A stretch of 64,000 bases of DNA from CBDDFQ01 sp965227035 (GTDB lineage: Bacteria > Pseudomonadota > Gammaproteobacteria > Burkholderiales > Burkholderiaceae_C), in NCBI GenBank assembly GCA_965227035.1, contig OZ245724.1:3844001-3908000 (forward strand), read 5' to 3'. The stretch's first letter is position 1. Each line of letters begins with the position of its first letter. Shown one piece after another: positions 49,767-58,063 of this stretch. The notes below the pieces were generated by a model. That model did not search any database. It saw only the letters and a list, made by a program, of their open reading frames with translations, and was not told the origin of the DNA. The translations under genes were made by a program, and so were the position numbers.

Positions 49767-51086
49767 GTGGCAACTGGCGCTAATCAAATTGCAAAGACCG
49801 GAAAGTTTGGCGACTTGCGTCGTCGACTGGTCTTTCTGTTGCTTGCGCTCGTGGTGTATCGAATCGGGGCACATATTCCTGTGCCGGGTATCGATCCAGT
49901 TCAGTTGCAACAGCTCTTCAGCAATCAACAGGGCGGCATATTGAACTTGTTCAACATGTTCTCTGGTGGTGCATTGTCCAGATTCACCGTCTTTGCATTG
50001 GGGATCATGCCGTACATCTCGGCCTCGATCATCATGCAGCTTCTGACCTACGTTGTACCGACGTTCGAGCAGATGAAAAAAGAAGGCGAAGCTGGGCGTC
50101 GAAAGATTACTCAGTACACGCGTTACGGAACGCTCGGACTGGCACTGTTTCAATCGCTTGGCATTGCAGTTGCGCTAGAAAGCTCGGCTGGACTTGTTTT
50201 GTCGCCCGGCATTGGATTTAGATTGACTGCGGTCGTTAGTTTGACGGCTGGAACGATGTTCCTGATGTGGTTGGGTGAGCAGATTACCGAGCGCGGACTT
50301 GGAAACGGCATTTCGATCCTGATCTTTTCAGGTATCGCGGCAGGATTGCCTGGTTCTATCGGTGGACTGCTTGAGTTGGTCAACACAGGTGCAATGAGCC
50401 CTGTTGTAGCTCTGATCATCGTGCTGGTCGTTGCTCTGGTTACGTATTTCGTGGTGTTCGTCGAACGTGGTCAGCGCAAGATTCTTGTGAATTACGCGCG
50501 GCGCCAAGTCGGCAATAAGGTGTACGGCGGGCAGTCGTCGCACTTGCCTTTGAAGTTGAACATGGCCGGAGTGATTCCGCCCATCTTTGCGTCGTCGATT
50601 ATTTTGTTGCCGGCTACGGTCGTGGGTTGGTTTAGCGCAGGCGATTCGATGCGCTGGTTAAAAGATATTGCGTCGGCATTGACCCCTGGTCAGCCGATTT
50701 ATGTGATGTTCTATGCTGCGGCAATTATTTTCTTCTGCTTCTTTTACACGGCTCTCGTGTTCAACAGCAGAGAGACTGCCGACAACTTGAAGAAGAGCGG
50801 TGCGTTCATTCCTGGTATTCGACCTGGTGATCAGACCGCTCGGTATATCGACAAGATTCTTGTGCGACTGACGCTTGCTGGTGCGATCTACATTACGTTT
50901 GTTTGTTTGTTGCCTGAGTTTTTGATCTTGAAGTACAACGTGCCGTTCTATTTCGGTGGCACGTCTCTCCTGATCATTGTTGTGGTGACGATGGATTTCA
51001 TGGCTCAGGTTCAGAACTACATGATGTCGCAGCAATATGAGTCGCTGCTGAAGAAGGCTAATTTCAAGACTTCGCTGGGCGGTTGA
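49767..51086 (+). CDS. secY: Preprotein translocase subunit SecY (GTG start)
   Basis: 439 residues from GTG at 49767 (VATGANQIAKTGKFGDLRRRL). Ten membrane helices; plug helix SGGALSRFTVFALGIMPYISASIIMQLL; VVFVERGQRKILVNYARRQVGNKVYGGQSSHLPLKLNMAGVIPPIFA; ends YESLLKKANFKTSLGG. The channel of the Sec translocon. infA, which usually follows, is absent. Confidence 0.99.
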   Translation: MATGANQIAKTGKFGDLRRRLVFLLLALVVYRIGAHIPVPGIDPVQLQQLFSNQQGGILNLFNMFSGGALSRFTVFALGIMPYISASIIMQLLTYVVPTFEQMKKEGEAGRRKITQYTRYGTLGLALFQSLGIAVALESSAGLVLSPGIGFRLTAVVSLTAGTMFLMWLGEQITERGLGNGISILIFSGIAAGLPGSIGGLLELVNTGAMSPVVALIIVLVVALVTYFVVFVERGQRKILVNYARRQVGNKVYGGQSSHLPLKLNMAGVIPPIFASSIILLPATVVGWFSAGDSMRWLKDIASALTPGQPIYVMFYAAAIIFFCFFYTALVFNSRETADNLKKSGAFIPGIRPGDQTARYIDKILVRLTLAGAIYITFVCLLPEFLILKYNVPFYFGGTSLLIIVVVTMDFMAQVQNYMMSQQYESLLKKANFKTSLGG

Positions 51087-51188
51087 CCAGGGTAGTCGGT
51101 ATCGAGTTAGCGCCTCGCTAATTGAGGGGCGCGATTTGTGTTTAGGGCGATGTGATTTGCGTCCGCTAAAAAGTTTTAGGAGAGTGAA

Positions 51189-51302
51189 ATGAGAGTTTCG
51201 GCTTCGGTCAAGACAATTTGCCGCAACTGCAAAATCATCCGCCGCAAGGGTGTTGTTCGCGTGATCTGTACAGATCCACGCCATAAACAACGCCAAGGTT
51301 GA
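51189..51302 (+). CDS. rpmJ: 50S ribosomal protein L36
   Basis: 37 residues, read directly from the sequence, with an AGGAG ribosome site six bases upstream. Sequence starts MRVSASVKTICRNCKIIRRK; the zinc ligands Cys11, Cys14, Cys27 and His32 are all present (C+ form). Separated from secY by a 102-base gap where infA is normally found. Confidence 0.97.
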   Translation: MRVSASVKTICRNCKIIRRKGVVRVICTDPRHKQRQG

Positions 51303-51325
51303 TTACAGAGTTTTAGAGGACGCAC

Positions 51326-51691
51326 ATGGCACGTATCGCTGGCATTAATATTCCGCCGCATCAGCATGCTGAAATCGGCCTGACGGCTATTTTCGGTATC
51401 GGTCGCACCCGCGCTCGCAAAATTTGCGAAGCGTGTGATATCGCTTATTCCAAGAAGATCAAAGATCTGACGGATGGCGATCTCGAAAAAATTCGGGACC
51501 AGATTGCACTGATCACGATCGAAGGTGACCTTCGCCGTGAAACGACGATGAACATCAAGCGTTTGATGGACATCGGCTGCTATCGCGGTTTCCGCCATCG
51601 CCGTGGTCTGCCGATGCGTGGTCAACGTACCCGCACGAATGCTCGTACTCGCAAGGGTCCGCGTAAAGCAGCTGCGGCTCTTAAGAAATAA
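51326..51691 (+). CDS. rpsM: 30S ribosomal protein S13
   Basis: 121 residues. MARIAGINIPPHQHAEIGLTAIFGIGRTRARKICEA and RRGLPMRGQRTRTNARTRKGPRK are diagnostic. First of the alpha-operon group rpsM-rpsK-rpsD-rpoA-rplQ. Confidence 0.99.
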   Translation: MARIAGINIPPHQHAEIGLTAIFGIGRTRARKICEACDIAYSKKIKDLTDGDLEKIRDQIALITIEGDLRRETTMNIKRLMDIGCYRGFRHRRGLPMRGQRTRTNARTRKGPRKAAAALKK

Positions 51692-51710
51692 TTGGGATTG
51701 AGAGATCAAC

Positions 51711-52115
51711 ATGGCAAAAGCTCCCGCCAATAGCGCCGCTCAGCGAGTCCGCAAGAAAGTTCGTAAGAACGTTTCCGACGGCGTTGCGCACGTTCACGCA
51801 TCGTTCAATAACACGATCATCACGATCACCGATCGTCAAGGCAATGCGTTGTCCTGGGCGTCGTCGGGCGGTCAAGGTTTCAAAGGCTCACGCAAGTCCA
51901 CGCCTTTCGCAGCGCAGGTCGCTTCGGAAGTTGCTGGCCGCGCTGCTATTGATCAAGGCATCAAGAATCTCGACGTCGAGATCAAGGGTCCGGGTCCTGG
52001 CCGTGAATCGTCTGTTCGCGCTCTCGCAGCATTGGGCATTCGCATTACGTCGATCGCCGATGTGACTCCCGTTCCGCACAACGGTTGCCGCCCTCAAAAG
52101 CGTCGCCGTATTTAA
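51711..52115 (+). CDS. rpsK: 30S ribosomal protein S11
   Basis: 134 residues. VSDGVAHVHASFNNTIITITDRQGNALSWASSGGQGFKGSRKSTPFAAQ and the C-terminal PVPHNGCRPQKRRRI are diagnostic. Followed by a 78-base structured leader before rpsD. Confidence 0.99.
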   Translation: MAKAPANSAAQRVRKKVRKNVSDGVAHVHASFNNTIITITDRQGNALSWASSGGQGFKGSRKSTPFAAQVASEVAGRAAIDQGIKNLDVEIKGPGPGRESSVRALAALGIRITSIADVTPVPHNGCRPQKRRRI

Positions 52116-52132
52116 TTCTTATCAAGCCCACC

Positions 52133-52171
52133 GCTAACGCATGGCGCGTTAGCTCCCGCATTTACTTGCGG
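52133..52171 (+). promoter_or_regulatory. Tandem hairpins in the rpsD leader
   Basis: Two hairpins in the rpsK-rpsD gap: GCTAACGC / GCGTTAGC (52133-52140 with 52146-52153, 5-base loop) and CCGCA / TGCGG (52156-52160 with 52167-52171). They end about 20 bases before the rpsD GTG. No U tract follows either, so a regulatory RNA structure is likelier than a terminator. Confidence 0.5.
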
Positions 52172-52193
52172 AAGATGAAAAAAGGAAGTTCAA

Positions 52194-52817
52194 GTGGCAC
52201 GTTACCTAGGCCCCAAGGCCAAACTCTCACGCCGTGAAGGCACCGACCTGTTCCTGAAGAGCGCACGTCGCTCAATCGCGGACAAGTCGAAGTTCGACTC
52301 CAAGCCAGGCCAGCATGGCCGTACTTCTGGTACTCGCACGTCGGACTTCGGTCTGCAATTGCGCGAGAAGCAGAAGGTCAAGCGCATGTACGGAATTCTG
52401 GAACGTCAGTTCCGCCGTTATTTCGAAGAAGCCGATCGTCGCAAGGGCAACACCGGTGCAAACCTGTTGTTCATTCTCGAATCCCGTCTCGATAACGTCG
52501 TGTATCGCATGGGTTTCGGATCGACCCGCGCTGAAGCTCGTCAACTGGTTTCGCACAAGGCGATTACCGTTAACGGTCAATCGGTGAACATTCCTTCGTA
52601 CATGGTCAAGACCGGCGACATCATCGCTGTTCGTGACAAGTCGAAGAAGCAAGGCCGTGTGGCTGAAGCTCTCCAACTGGCACACCAGGTCGGTATGCCT
52701 GCTTGGGTCGAAGTGAACATCGAAAAGGTCGAAGGCACCTTCAAGAAGGTTCCTGATCGTGACGAATTCGCAGCTGACGTCAACGAATCGTTGATCGTCG
52801 AGTTGTACTCGCGTTAA
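52194..52817 (+). CDS. rpsD: 30S ribosomal protein S4 (GTG start)
   Basis: 207 residues from GTG at 52194 (VARYLGPKAKLSRREGTDLFLKSARR), after AAGGAAG. S4 domain GSTRAEARQLVSHKAITVNGQSVNIPSYMVKTGDII is present. S4 is the translational repressor of the alpha operon in E. coli. Confidence 0.99.
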   Translation: MARYLGPKAKLSRREGTDLFLKSARRSIADKSKFDSKPGQHGRTSGTRTSDFGLQLREKQKVKRMYGILERQFRRYFEEADRRKGNTGANLLFILESRLDNVVYRMGFGSTRAEARQLVSHKAITVNGQSVNIPSYMVKTGDIIAVRDKSKKQGRVAEALQLAHQVGMPAWVEVNIEKVEGTFKKVPDRDEFAADVNESLIVELYSR

Positions 52818-52859
52818 TTTTCCGGCTCCAACAGAGCTAATTGTTGATTTGAAATTGTT

Positions 52860-52921
52860 CCCGGCCTGTGGGGCACCGCGGGGCGGGTGCTTCACCAGCC
52901 TTACCGGTGTAACGAGCCGGG
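52860..52921 (+). promoter_or_regulatory. Structured leader upstream of rpoA
   Basis: Within the 124-base rpsD-rpoA gap, CCCGGC (52860-52865) pairs with GCCGGG (52916-52921), enclosing shorter hairpins (GCACC with GGTGC, CACC with GGTG). Pairing is visible by eye; function is unknown. Confidence 0.4.
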
Positions 52922-52941
52922 GGTATTGAGAGGAAGTCTGA

Positions 52942-53931
52942 ATGCAAACGAATCTGCTGAAACCCAAAGCCATCAACGTCGAGCAACTTGCCGCTAATCG
53001 CGCCAAGGTGACTCTGGAGCCGTTTGAGCGCGGGTACGGCCATACGCTCGGTAACGCACTTCGCCGTGTGTTGCTTTCTTCGATGGTTGGCCATGCCGCT
53101 ACCGAAGTGACCATTGCAGGCGTGCTCCATGAGTACTCCTCCATCGATGGTGTTCAAGAAGATGTCGTGAACATCCTCCTGAACCTGAAAGGTGTCGTCT
53201 TCAAGTTGCACAACCGCGACGAAGTGACCCTGAGCTTGCGCAAAGATGGCGAAGGCGTTGTGACTGCTGCCGACATCCAAACGCCTCACGATGTCGAGAT
53301 CATCAATCCGGAACACGTTCTTGCGCATCTGTCGCAAGGCGGCAAGCTGGATATGCAAATCAAGGTTGAAAAAGGTCGTGGCTACGTGCCCGGCAATATT
53401 CGCCGCTACGCAGATGAGCCGACCAAGTCGATCGGCCGTATCGTTCTCGATGCTTCGTTCTCGCCTGTCAAGCGCGTGAGCTATATCGTCGAAAGCGCAC
53501 GTGTCGAACAGCGTACCGATCTGGACAAGCTGGTTATCGAAATCGAAACCAACGGTGCAGTGACTGCTGAAGATGCGGTTCGTGCGTCGGCTAAAATTCT
53601 GGTCGAGCAACTCGCTGTTTTTGCTCAGCTCGAAGGTGGAGAACTCACTGCGTTCGATTCGCCTTCGCCACGCAATGCACCGCAGTTCGACCCGATTCTG
53701 CTTCGTCCTGTCGACGAACTCGAACTTACGGTTCGTTCTGCAAACTGCCTCAAGGCAGAGAATATTTACTACATCGGTGATCTGATTCAGCGCACCGAAA
53801 ACGAATTGCTCAAGACGCCAAATCTGGGTCGCAAGTCTTTGAATGAAATCAAGGAAGTGTTGGCTTCACGTGGTTTGACCTTGGGAATGAAGCTCGAAAG
53901 CTGGCCGCCGGCCGGTCTCGACAAGCGTTAA
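52942..53931 (+). CDS. rpoA: DNA-directed RNA polymerase subunit alpha
   Basis: 329 residues. N-terminal dimerisation domain (FERGYGHTLGNALRRVLLSSMVG, YSSIDGVQEDVVNILLNLKGV) and alpha-CTD (PVDELELTVRSANCLKAENIYYIGDLIQRTENELLKTPNLGRKSLNEIKEVLASRGLTLGM). Core RNA polymerase assembly and UP-element contact. Confidence 0.99.
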   Translation: MQTNLLKPKAINVEQLAANRAKVTLEPFERGYGHTLGNALRRVLLSSMVGHAATEVTIAGVLHEYSSIDGVQEDVVNILLNLKGVVFKLHNRDEVTLSLRKDGEGVVTAADIQTPHDVEIINPEHVLAHLSQGGKLDMQIKVEKGRGYVPGNIRRYADEPTKSIGRIVLDASFSPVKRVSYIVESARVEQRTDLDKLVIEIETNGAVTAEDAVRASAKILVEQLAVFAQLEGGELTAFDSPSPRNAPQFDPILLRPVDELELTVRSANCLKAENIYYIGDLIQRTENELLKTPNLGRKSLNEIKEVLASRGLTLGMKLESWPPAGLDKR

Positions 53932-53940
53932 TTTTTTAAA

Positions 53941-53988
53941 GGGCCTTCAAGGCTCAGTGCAACAGGCAGTACCTGATCCGGCTGCCTG
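53941..53988 (+). repeat. Inverted repeats in the rpoA-rplQ spacer
   Basis: GCCTT-C-AAGGC (53943-53953) and a 7-bp stem CAGGCAG / CTGCCTG (53963-53969 with 53982-53988). No U tract follows. They may be mRNA processing or stability elements between rpoA and rplQ. Confidence 0.4.
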
Positions 53989-54011
53989 CTTAATAACGAA
54001 AGGAATGCACC

Positions 54012-54410
54012 ATGCGTCACGGACACGGACTTCGTAAACTTAATCGCACCAGCGAGCACCGCCTCGCGATGCTTCGCAACATGATGAATTCGCTCATCGA
54101 ACATGAAGTCATCAAGACCACTGTTCCGAAGGCAAAAGAACTTCGTCGCGTTGTCGAGCCGATGATCACGCTCGCGAAAGAACCCACGCTGGCTAACCGC
54201 CGCCTGGCATTCGACCGCCTTCGCGATCGCGACAGCGTCGTCAAGCTCTTTGCAGATCTCGGACCGCGTTTCAAGACCCGTCCGGGCGGCTACACGCGTA
54301 TCTTGAAGATGGGTTTTCGTGTTGGCGACAACGCACCCATGGCACTCGTTGAATTGGTCGATCGTCCTGATGTTTCTGACGCTTCTTCCTCGGAAAACGC
54401 TGCTGAATAA
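54012..54410 (+). CDS. rplQ: 50S ribosomal protein L17
   Basis: 132 residues. MRHGHGLRKLNRTSEHRLAMLRNMMNSLIEHEVIKTTVPKAKELRRVVEPMITLAK is diagnostic. Last protein gene of the cluster. Its stop codon is 19 bases before an initiator tRNA gene. Confidence 0.99.
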   Translation: MRHGHGLRKLNRTSEHRLAMLRNMMNSLIEHEVIKTTVPKAKELRRVVEPMITLAKEPTLANRRLAFDRLRDRDSVVKLFADLGPRFKTRPGGYTRILKMGFRVGDNAPMALVELVDRPDVSDASSSENAAE

Positions 54411-54412
54411 GC

Positions 54413-54418
54413 TATACT
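54413..54418 (+). promoter_or_regulatory. Possible -10 element before tRNA-fMet
   Basis: TATACT sits 12 bases before the tRNA 5' end, a good -10 placement. No convincing -35 is seen 17 bases upstream, so the tRNA may have its own weak promoter or be read through from rplQ. Confidence 0.35.
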
Positions 54419-54429
54419 CAATCTCTTAC

Positions 54430-54506
<77 letters not shown>

Positions 54507-54533
54507 TCAAATGAGCAGATTTATCTACTCAGC

Positions 54534-54564
54534 AAACGCCCACTACATGTGGGCGTTTTTGTTT
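54534..54564 (+). terminator. Strong intrinsic terminator after tRNA-fMet
   Basis: A 10-bp perfect stem AAACGCCCAC / GTGGGCGTTT with TACAT loop (54534-54558), running into TTTTTGTTT. It ends the spc-alpha-tRNA transcription unit. Confidence 0.92.
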
Positions 54565-54688
54565 CTGCGGCATTTCTAGAGTTGCTTCGTAATCCGATTC
54601 ATCGCTACGAGTAATTCATGAGGCTCGATAAGAGTCGTCTTCATATTTCGATGCGGCACGACAACCCATCAGCTTTAACCAGTCGTCT

Positions 54689-55174
54689 TTACTTCTTTTT
54701 ATTCGGTCTTTGATCGAGTAATGCCGGATCCAAAGCATTGAGGTGATCGTAGATATCTTTGAGAGCCTCGCGCAAGTGCGCTACCTCGCTCTTGCCGAAG
54801 CTGTGTATCGCGATTTCCTCGAACTGCATTGCAAGCGGAATCAGTTCCTCGCTCATCGCACGACCCTGCTTGGTCAAATTAATCGACACGGCGCGGCCGT
54901 TCTCTTCGTGGCGCGATCGCGTGAGAAAGCCGCGTTCCTCCAGCCCCCCAACCAACCGAGACAGCGTCGACACCTCGAGGCTCGTAGATGCGCTGAGCTC
55001 GTTCAGTCGCTGATCACCCTTCTCGTACAGCGAGGCAAGTACTCGGTACATCGGAAGTGTCATCTCGTAAGGCTTTAGGCGTTCTATGAACAGCTCGCCA
55101 ATACGCACGCCGACGCGGTTGAGTAGATATGGAAATGAATTGCTGAGTCGGTACATGCGAAAGCCTTGAATCAC
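54689..55174 (-). CDS. MarR family transcriptional regulator
   Basis: 161 residues from ATG at 55174; ATG at 55156 would give 155 and is equally likely. Winged helix: TLPMYRVLASLYEKGDQRLNELSASTSLEVSTLSRLVGGLEERGFLTRSRHEENGRAVSINLTKQG. Divergent from the monooxygenase genes, with palindromes between. Probable substrate-responsive repressor of the aromatic pathway. Confidence 0.9.
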   Translation of the reverse strand: MIQGFRMYRLSNSFPYLLNRVGVRIGELFIERLKPYEMTLPMYRVLASLYEKGDQRLNELSASTSLEVSTLSRLVGGLEERGFLTRSRHEENGRAVSINLTKQGRAMSEELIPLAMQFEEIAIHSFGKSEVAHLREALKDIYDHLNALDPALLDQRPNKKK

Positions 55175-55203
55175 CTGCGGAATGGGCGTAAACCCCTACG
55201 AAT

Positions 55204-55234
55204 ATTGCACACGCAATAGTTGCATTTGCAAATG
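55204..55234. promoter_or_regulatory. Candidate MarR operators (tandem palindromes)
   Basis: Two perfect palindromes in the MarR/flavin-reductase intergenic region: ATTGC-ACAC-GCAAT (55204-55217) and CATTTGCAAATG (55223-55234), the latter overlapping TTGCA-TT-TGCAA (55220-55231). Their centres are about 18 bases apart, which suits two MarR dimers. Confidence 0.6.
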
Positions 55235-55293
55235 TCATGCGGGAAACTAGTGGAACTCAAGCGAGCTTTTGAATTCCAGCAAGGAGACGACGC

Positions 55294-55812
55294 ATGAATC
55301 AGAACAACGACTCGGCAGATGTTCAAGCCTTATTCAAGCAGGCCATGCGTGGCATTGCTTCGACAGTTTCGGTGGTCACAGCGGGCGACAGCGATCACGG
55401 ACATGGCATGACGGTCACCGCGATCACATCGGTATCGATGAACCCTCCCGCTTTGCTGGTTTGCATCAACAAGAACACGCTATTGCACGAAATCATGACG
55501 CGCAGCGACAGGTTCTGTGTGAACGTGCTCGGCGATGAACACACCACGATCTCGAACGCATTTAGCGGTGCAGTGCCCCCTGGCGAACGATTCATCGACG
55601 GCGAATGGTCCGAGACCGCGGAAGGGATCAAGACCTTGAACTCGGCACAAGCCCGCATCGTTTGCACAACAAAGATGACCATCCCGTACGGCACGCATTC
55701 GATCTTTATCGGAGAAGTCGCCGACGTTTGCAACGCAACATTGCCCGAACAAAGCCGGCCGCTGGTTTACCGGAACGCAACGTACTGCACGTCATCGCCC
55801 CTCGCGGCTTAA
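55294..55812 (+). CDS. Flavin reductase family protein (HpaC/HsaB-like)
   Basis: 172 residues with AAGGAG before ATG. Flavin_Reduct domain: FKQAMRGIASTVSVVTAGDSDHGHGMTVTAITSVSMNPPALLVCINKNTLLHEIM, FCVNVLGDEHTTISNAFSG, CTTKMTIPYGTHSIFIGEVADV. NAD(P)H:flavin reductase component that supplies reduced flavin to the next gene's oxygenase. 18 bases separate the two. Confidence 0.92.
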   Translation: MNQNNDSADVQALFKQAMRGIASTVSVVTAGDSDHGHGMTVTAITSVSMNPPALLVCINKNTLLHEIMTRSDRFCVNVLGDEHTTISNAFSGAVPPGERFIDGEWSETAEGIKTLNSAQARIVCTTKMTIPYGTHSIFIGEVADVCNATLPEQSRPLVYRNATYCTSSPLAA

Positions 55813-55830
55813 CGGAACAAAGGAAACAAC

Positions 55831-57090
55831 ATGAACGACTTCGTCCAACACGAGATCCTCGGCGCAGCGCATGACGATGAAAAACATGCGAGCCACCGAA
55901 CGAAAGCCAGCCGTCGCGAAGAACTCCTCGCGCAGATCAAAAATCTTCTTCCGCAGATCGCCGCGACTGCGCGACAGACCGAGACGGATCATCGAGTGCC
56001 GGCAGCTCATGTCGACGCACTCAGAAAAATCGGATTCTTCGATCTCGTGAGACCAGCCCAATACGGTGGATCCGAAAGCGGATTCGAACTGCTGGTCGAA
56101 GCCAACCTTCTGATTGCACAGAACTGCGCATCGACAGCGTGGGTTTGTGGATTGCTGTCGGCGCATCAGTGGCTGCTTTCGAGTTTTCCGGAGCAGGCGC
56201 AAGAAGATGTGTGGGGGACGGACCCGCACGCGCTGGTGTGCGGCTCGTACGCGCCAACGTCGAAAGCGACTGTTGACAAAGATGGCTACCGTCTCACAGG
56301 TCAATGGAGCTTTGCAAGCGGCTGCGAAAACTCAAGCTGGGCGTTCTGTGCGGCAATCATCCCGTCCCTTGCAGATCCGGAAAAAATGGAACCCGCGTTC
56401 CTCCTAGTACCCGACACCGACTACGAAATATCGGACACCTGGGATGTCATCGGACTCGCCGGCACAGGCAGCAAGACTCTCGTGCTCGACAACGTGTTGG
56501 TACCGAAGCATCGCGTCCTCACCTTTGCTCAATCTACATCGGGGCAGACACCGGGTGCCGACCACTATGCGTCTAATCCGACCTACCGGATTCCTATGCT
56601 GACCATGATTCCTTCCTGTCTCGCATCGGCTGCAGTGGGAGCAGCAGAGGGCGCGCTACAAAGCTACCTGGCAGCCACCGGCGGACGAGTGACACGCGGG
56701 GCGGTAGCCGGTGCGCATCAAAAAATGGCGGAGTTTCCGACGATTCAACTTCGCGTCGCAGAAGCATCTGCCAGCGCGGATGCTGCGCGTGAAATTCTGC
56801 TGCGTGACATCAGGAACATTACCGAAAAAGCGCTGCGGGGCGAAGAATTCGACGTCGAAGATCGGATCACCAGCAGACGCGGCCAGTCGTTCGCCGTGCT
56901 GATGTCATTACGAGCGATGGATGCACTGAACGCATCTACCGGCGGGCTAGGACTGCAAATGTCCAACCCGGTTCAGCGTGCGTGGCGCGATGTGAACGCG
57001 GTCGGAAGGCACATCAGCATGAACTGGGACGCGGTTGGAACGATGTACGGTCAGATGGCGTTTGGCCTGCCGCCGCGCGGTCAATACTGA
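55831..57090 (+). CDS. Acyl-CoA-dehydrogenase-fold flavin-dependent monooxygenase (HsaA/HpaB-type oxygenase component)
   Basis: 419 residues. N-terminal helical domain (RVPAAHVDALRKIGFFDLVRPAQYGGSESGFELLVEANLLIAQNCASTAWVCGLLSAHQWLLSSF), middle beta domain (YRLTGQWSFASGCENSSWAF), DVIGLAGTGSKTLVLDNVLVPKHRVL, and C-terminal bundle with RAMDALNASTGGLGLQMSNPVQRAWRDVNAVGRHIS. It matches group D two-component phenol hydroxylases such as HsaA, which hydroxylate phenols to catechols using FMNH2 from the reductase. The substrate is unknown. Confidence 0.9.
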   Translation: MNDFVQHEILGAAHDDEKHASHRTKASRREELLAQIKNLLPQIAATARQTETDHRVPAAHVDALRKIGFFDLVRPAQYGGSESGFELLVEANLLIAQNCASTAWVCGLLSAHQWLLSSFPEQAQEDVWGTDPHALVCGSYAPTSKATVDKDGYRLTGQWSFASGCENSSWAFCAAIIPSLADPEKMEPAFLLVPDTDYEISDTWDVIGLAGTGSKTLVLDNVLVPKHRVLTFAQSTSGQTPGADHYASNPTYRIPMLTMIPSCLASAAVGAAEGALQSYLAATGGRVTRGAVAGAHQKMAEFPTIQLRVAEASASADAAREILLRDIRNITEKALRGEEFDVEDRITSRRGQSFAVLMSLRAMDALNASTGGLGLQMSNPVQRAWRDVNAVGRHISMNWDAVGTMYGQMAFGLPPRGQY

Positions 57091-57215
57091 GCCAACCAGC
57101 GCAACCGGATTCGCTCGAATGTCTCACCCGATGAGACGAAATTTTGACAGCCCAGAGTGCAGATGGGATAGTTCCTGACGGCGTGACTTCTTCCGCCGAC
57201 AAGGAGCTGTGAGAC

Positions 57216-58013
57216 ATGACCCTGGGCGCGACCCTCAACCATCTGCACCTGCAATCGCCGGATCCGAAGAGGTGCTCGGAGTTCTACGCGAACACCTACG
57301 CAATGGACATAAGCGAGACGGATGGCGCCTGGCTCTGCGAAGGAAATGGCCGCAAGGTTGTCTGGTCCGAGGGTGCAATCGGCGTCTTGAAGCACGCAGA
57401 GTTTCATTTCATCGATGACGCCGCTTGGGATCGCTTCTGCAACAAGCACCGGCATGATCCCAGCGAGAAGATGACAACCGTCGATCCGGATGGAAATCGT
57501 TTCGTCTTTGCGCAACCTGACCGTTCATTCGAGCAGCACCAGATATCTGCAGATTTGCCACGCGCCTATCTTCAACATTTTGCGATTCGAACCCCAGACG
57601 TTGCGAAGCTGGTCGAGTTCTACGAAGCGGTAGGATTCGTGGTGTCCGATCGCGTTTTCGACGATACGAAACGACTCAAAGCCTGCTTCATGCGGACAAG
57701 CGAGTTGCATCACGTCATGGCCATTTTCGAAGCGCCGGTTGCCTGTTTCGATCACCAGTCCTTCGAGACGCACGACTGGCACGGACTCAAGGTTTGGGCC
57801 GACCATATGGCGAGTAAGCGCATAGAAATCGTATGGGGTATCGGACGGCATGGCCCAGGCAACGATGTCTTCTTCATGGTGCGCGATCCCGATGGCAATC
57901 TTGCAGAAATCTCGGCAGAGATAGAAGTGTGCGCACCGGACAGGCCGGCGGGCATCTGGCCCCACGAAGAGCGAACGCTCAACGTATGGGGCAAGGCCAT
58001 CATGCGCAGCTGA
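57216..58013 (+). CDS. Type I extradiol (VOC) ring-cleavage dioxygenase
   Basis: 265 residues with two VOC modules, BphC/XylE-like. The C-terminal module carries likely Fe(II) ligands: His121 (YLQHFAIRTPD), His165 or His166 (SELHHVMAIF) and Glu231 (DPDGNLAEISAE), with GRHGPGNDVFFMVRDPDG resembling the XylE active-site region. The N-terminal module (LNHLHLQSPDPKRCSEFYANTY) has lost metal ligands, as usual. It would cleave the catechol made by the preceding hydroxylase. The regulator gene follows 50 bases later. Confidence 0.88.
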   Translation: MTLGATLNHLHLQSPDPKRCSEFYANTYAMDISETDGAWLCEGNGRKVVWSEGAIGVLKHAEFHFIDDAAWDRFCNKHRHDPSEKMTTVDPDGNRFVFAQPDRSFEQHQISADLPRAYLQHFAIRTPDVAKLVEFYEAVGFVVSDRVFDDTKRLKACFMRTSELHHVMAIFEAPVACFDHQSFETHDWHGLKVWADHMASKRIEIVWGIGRHGPGNDVFFMVRDPDGNLAEISAEIEVCAPDRPAGIWPHEERTLNVWGKAIMRS

Positions 58014-58063
58014 ATGCAGCTGAACGCAGCAGCCAGCAACTTCCAAATCAAGCGTTCCTATTC

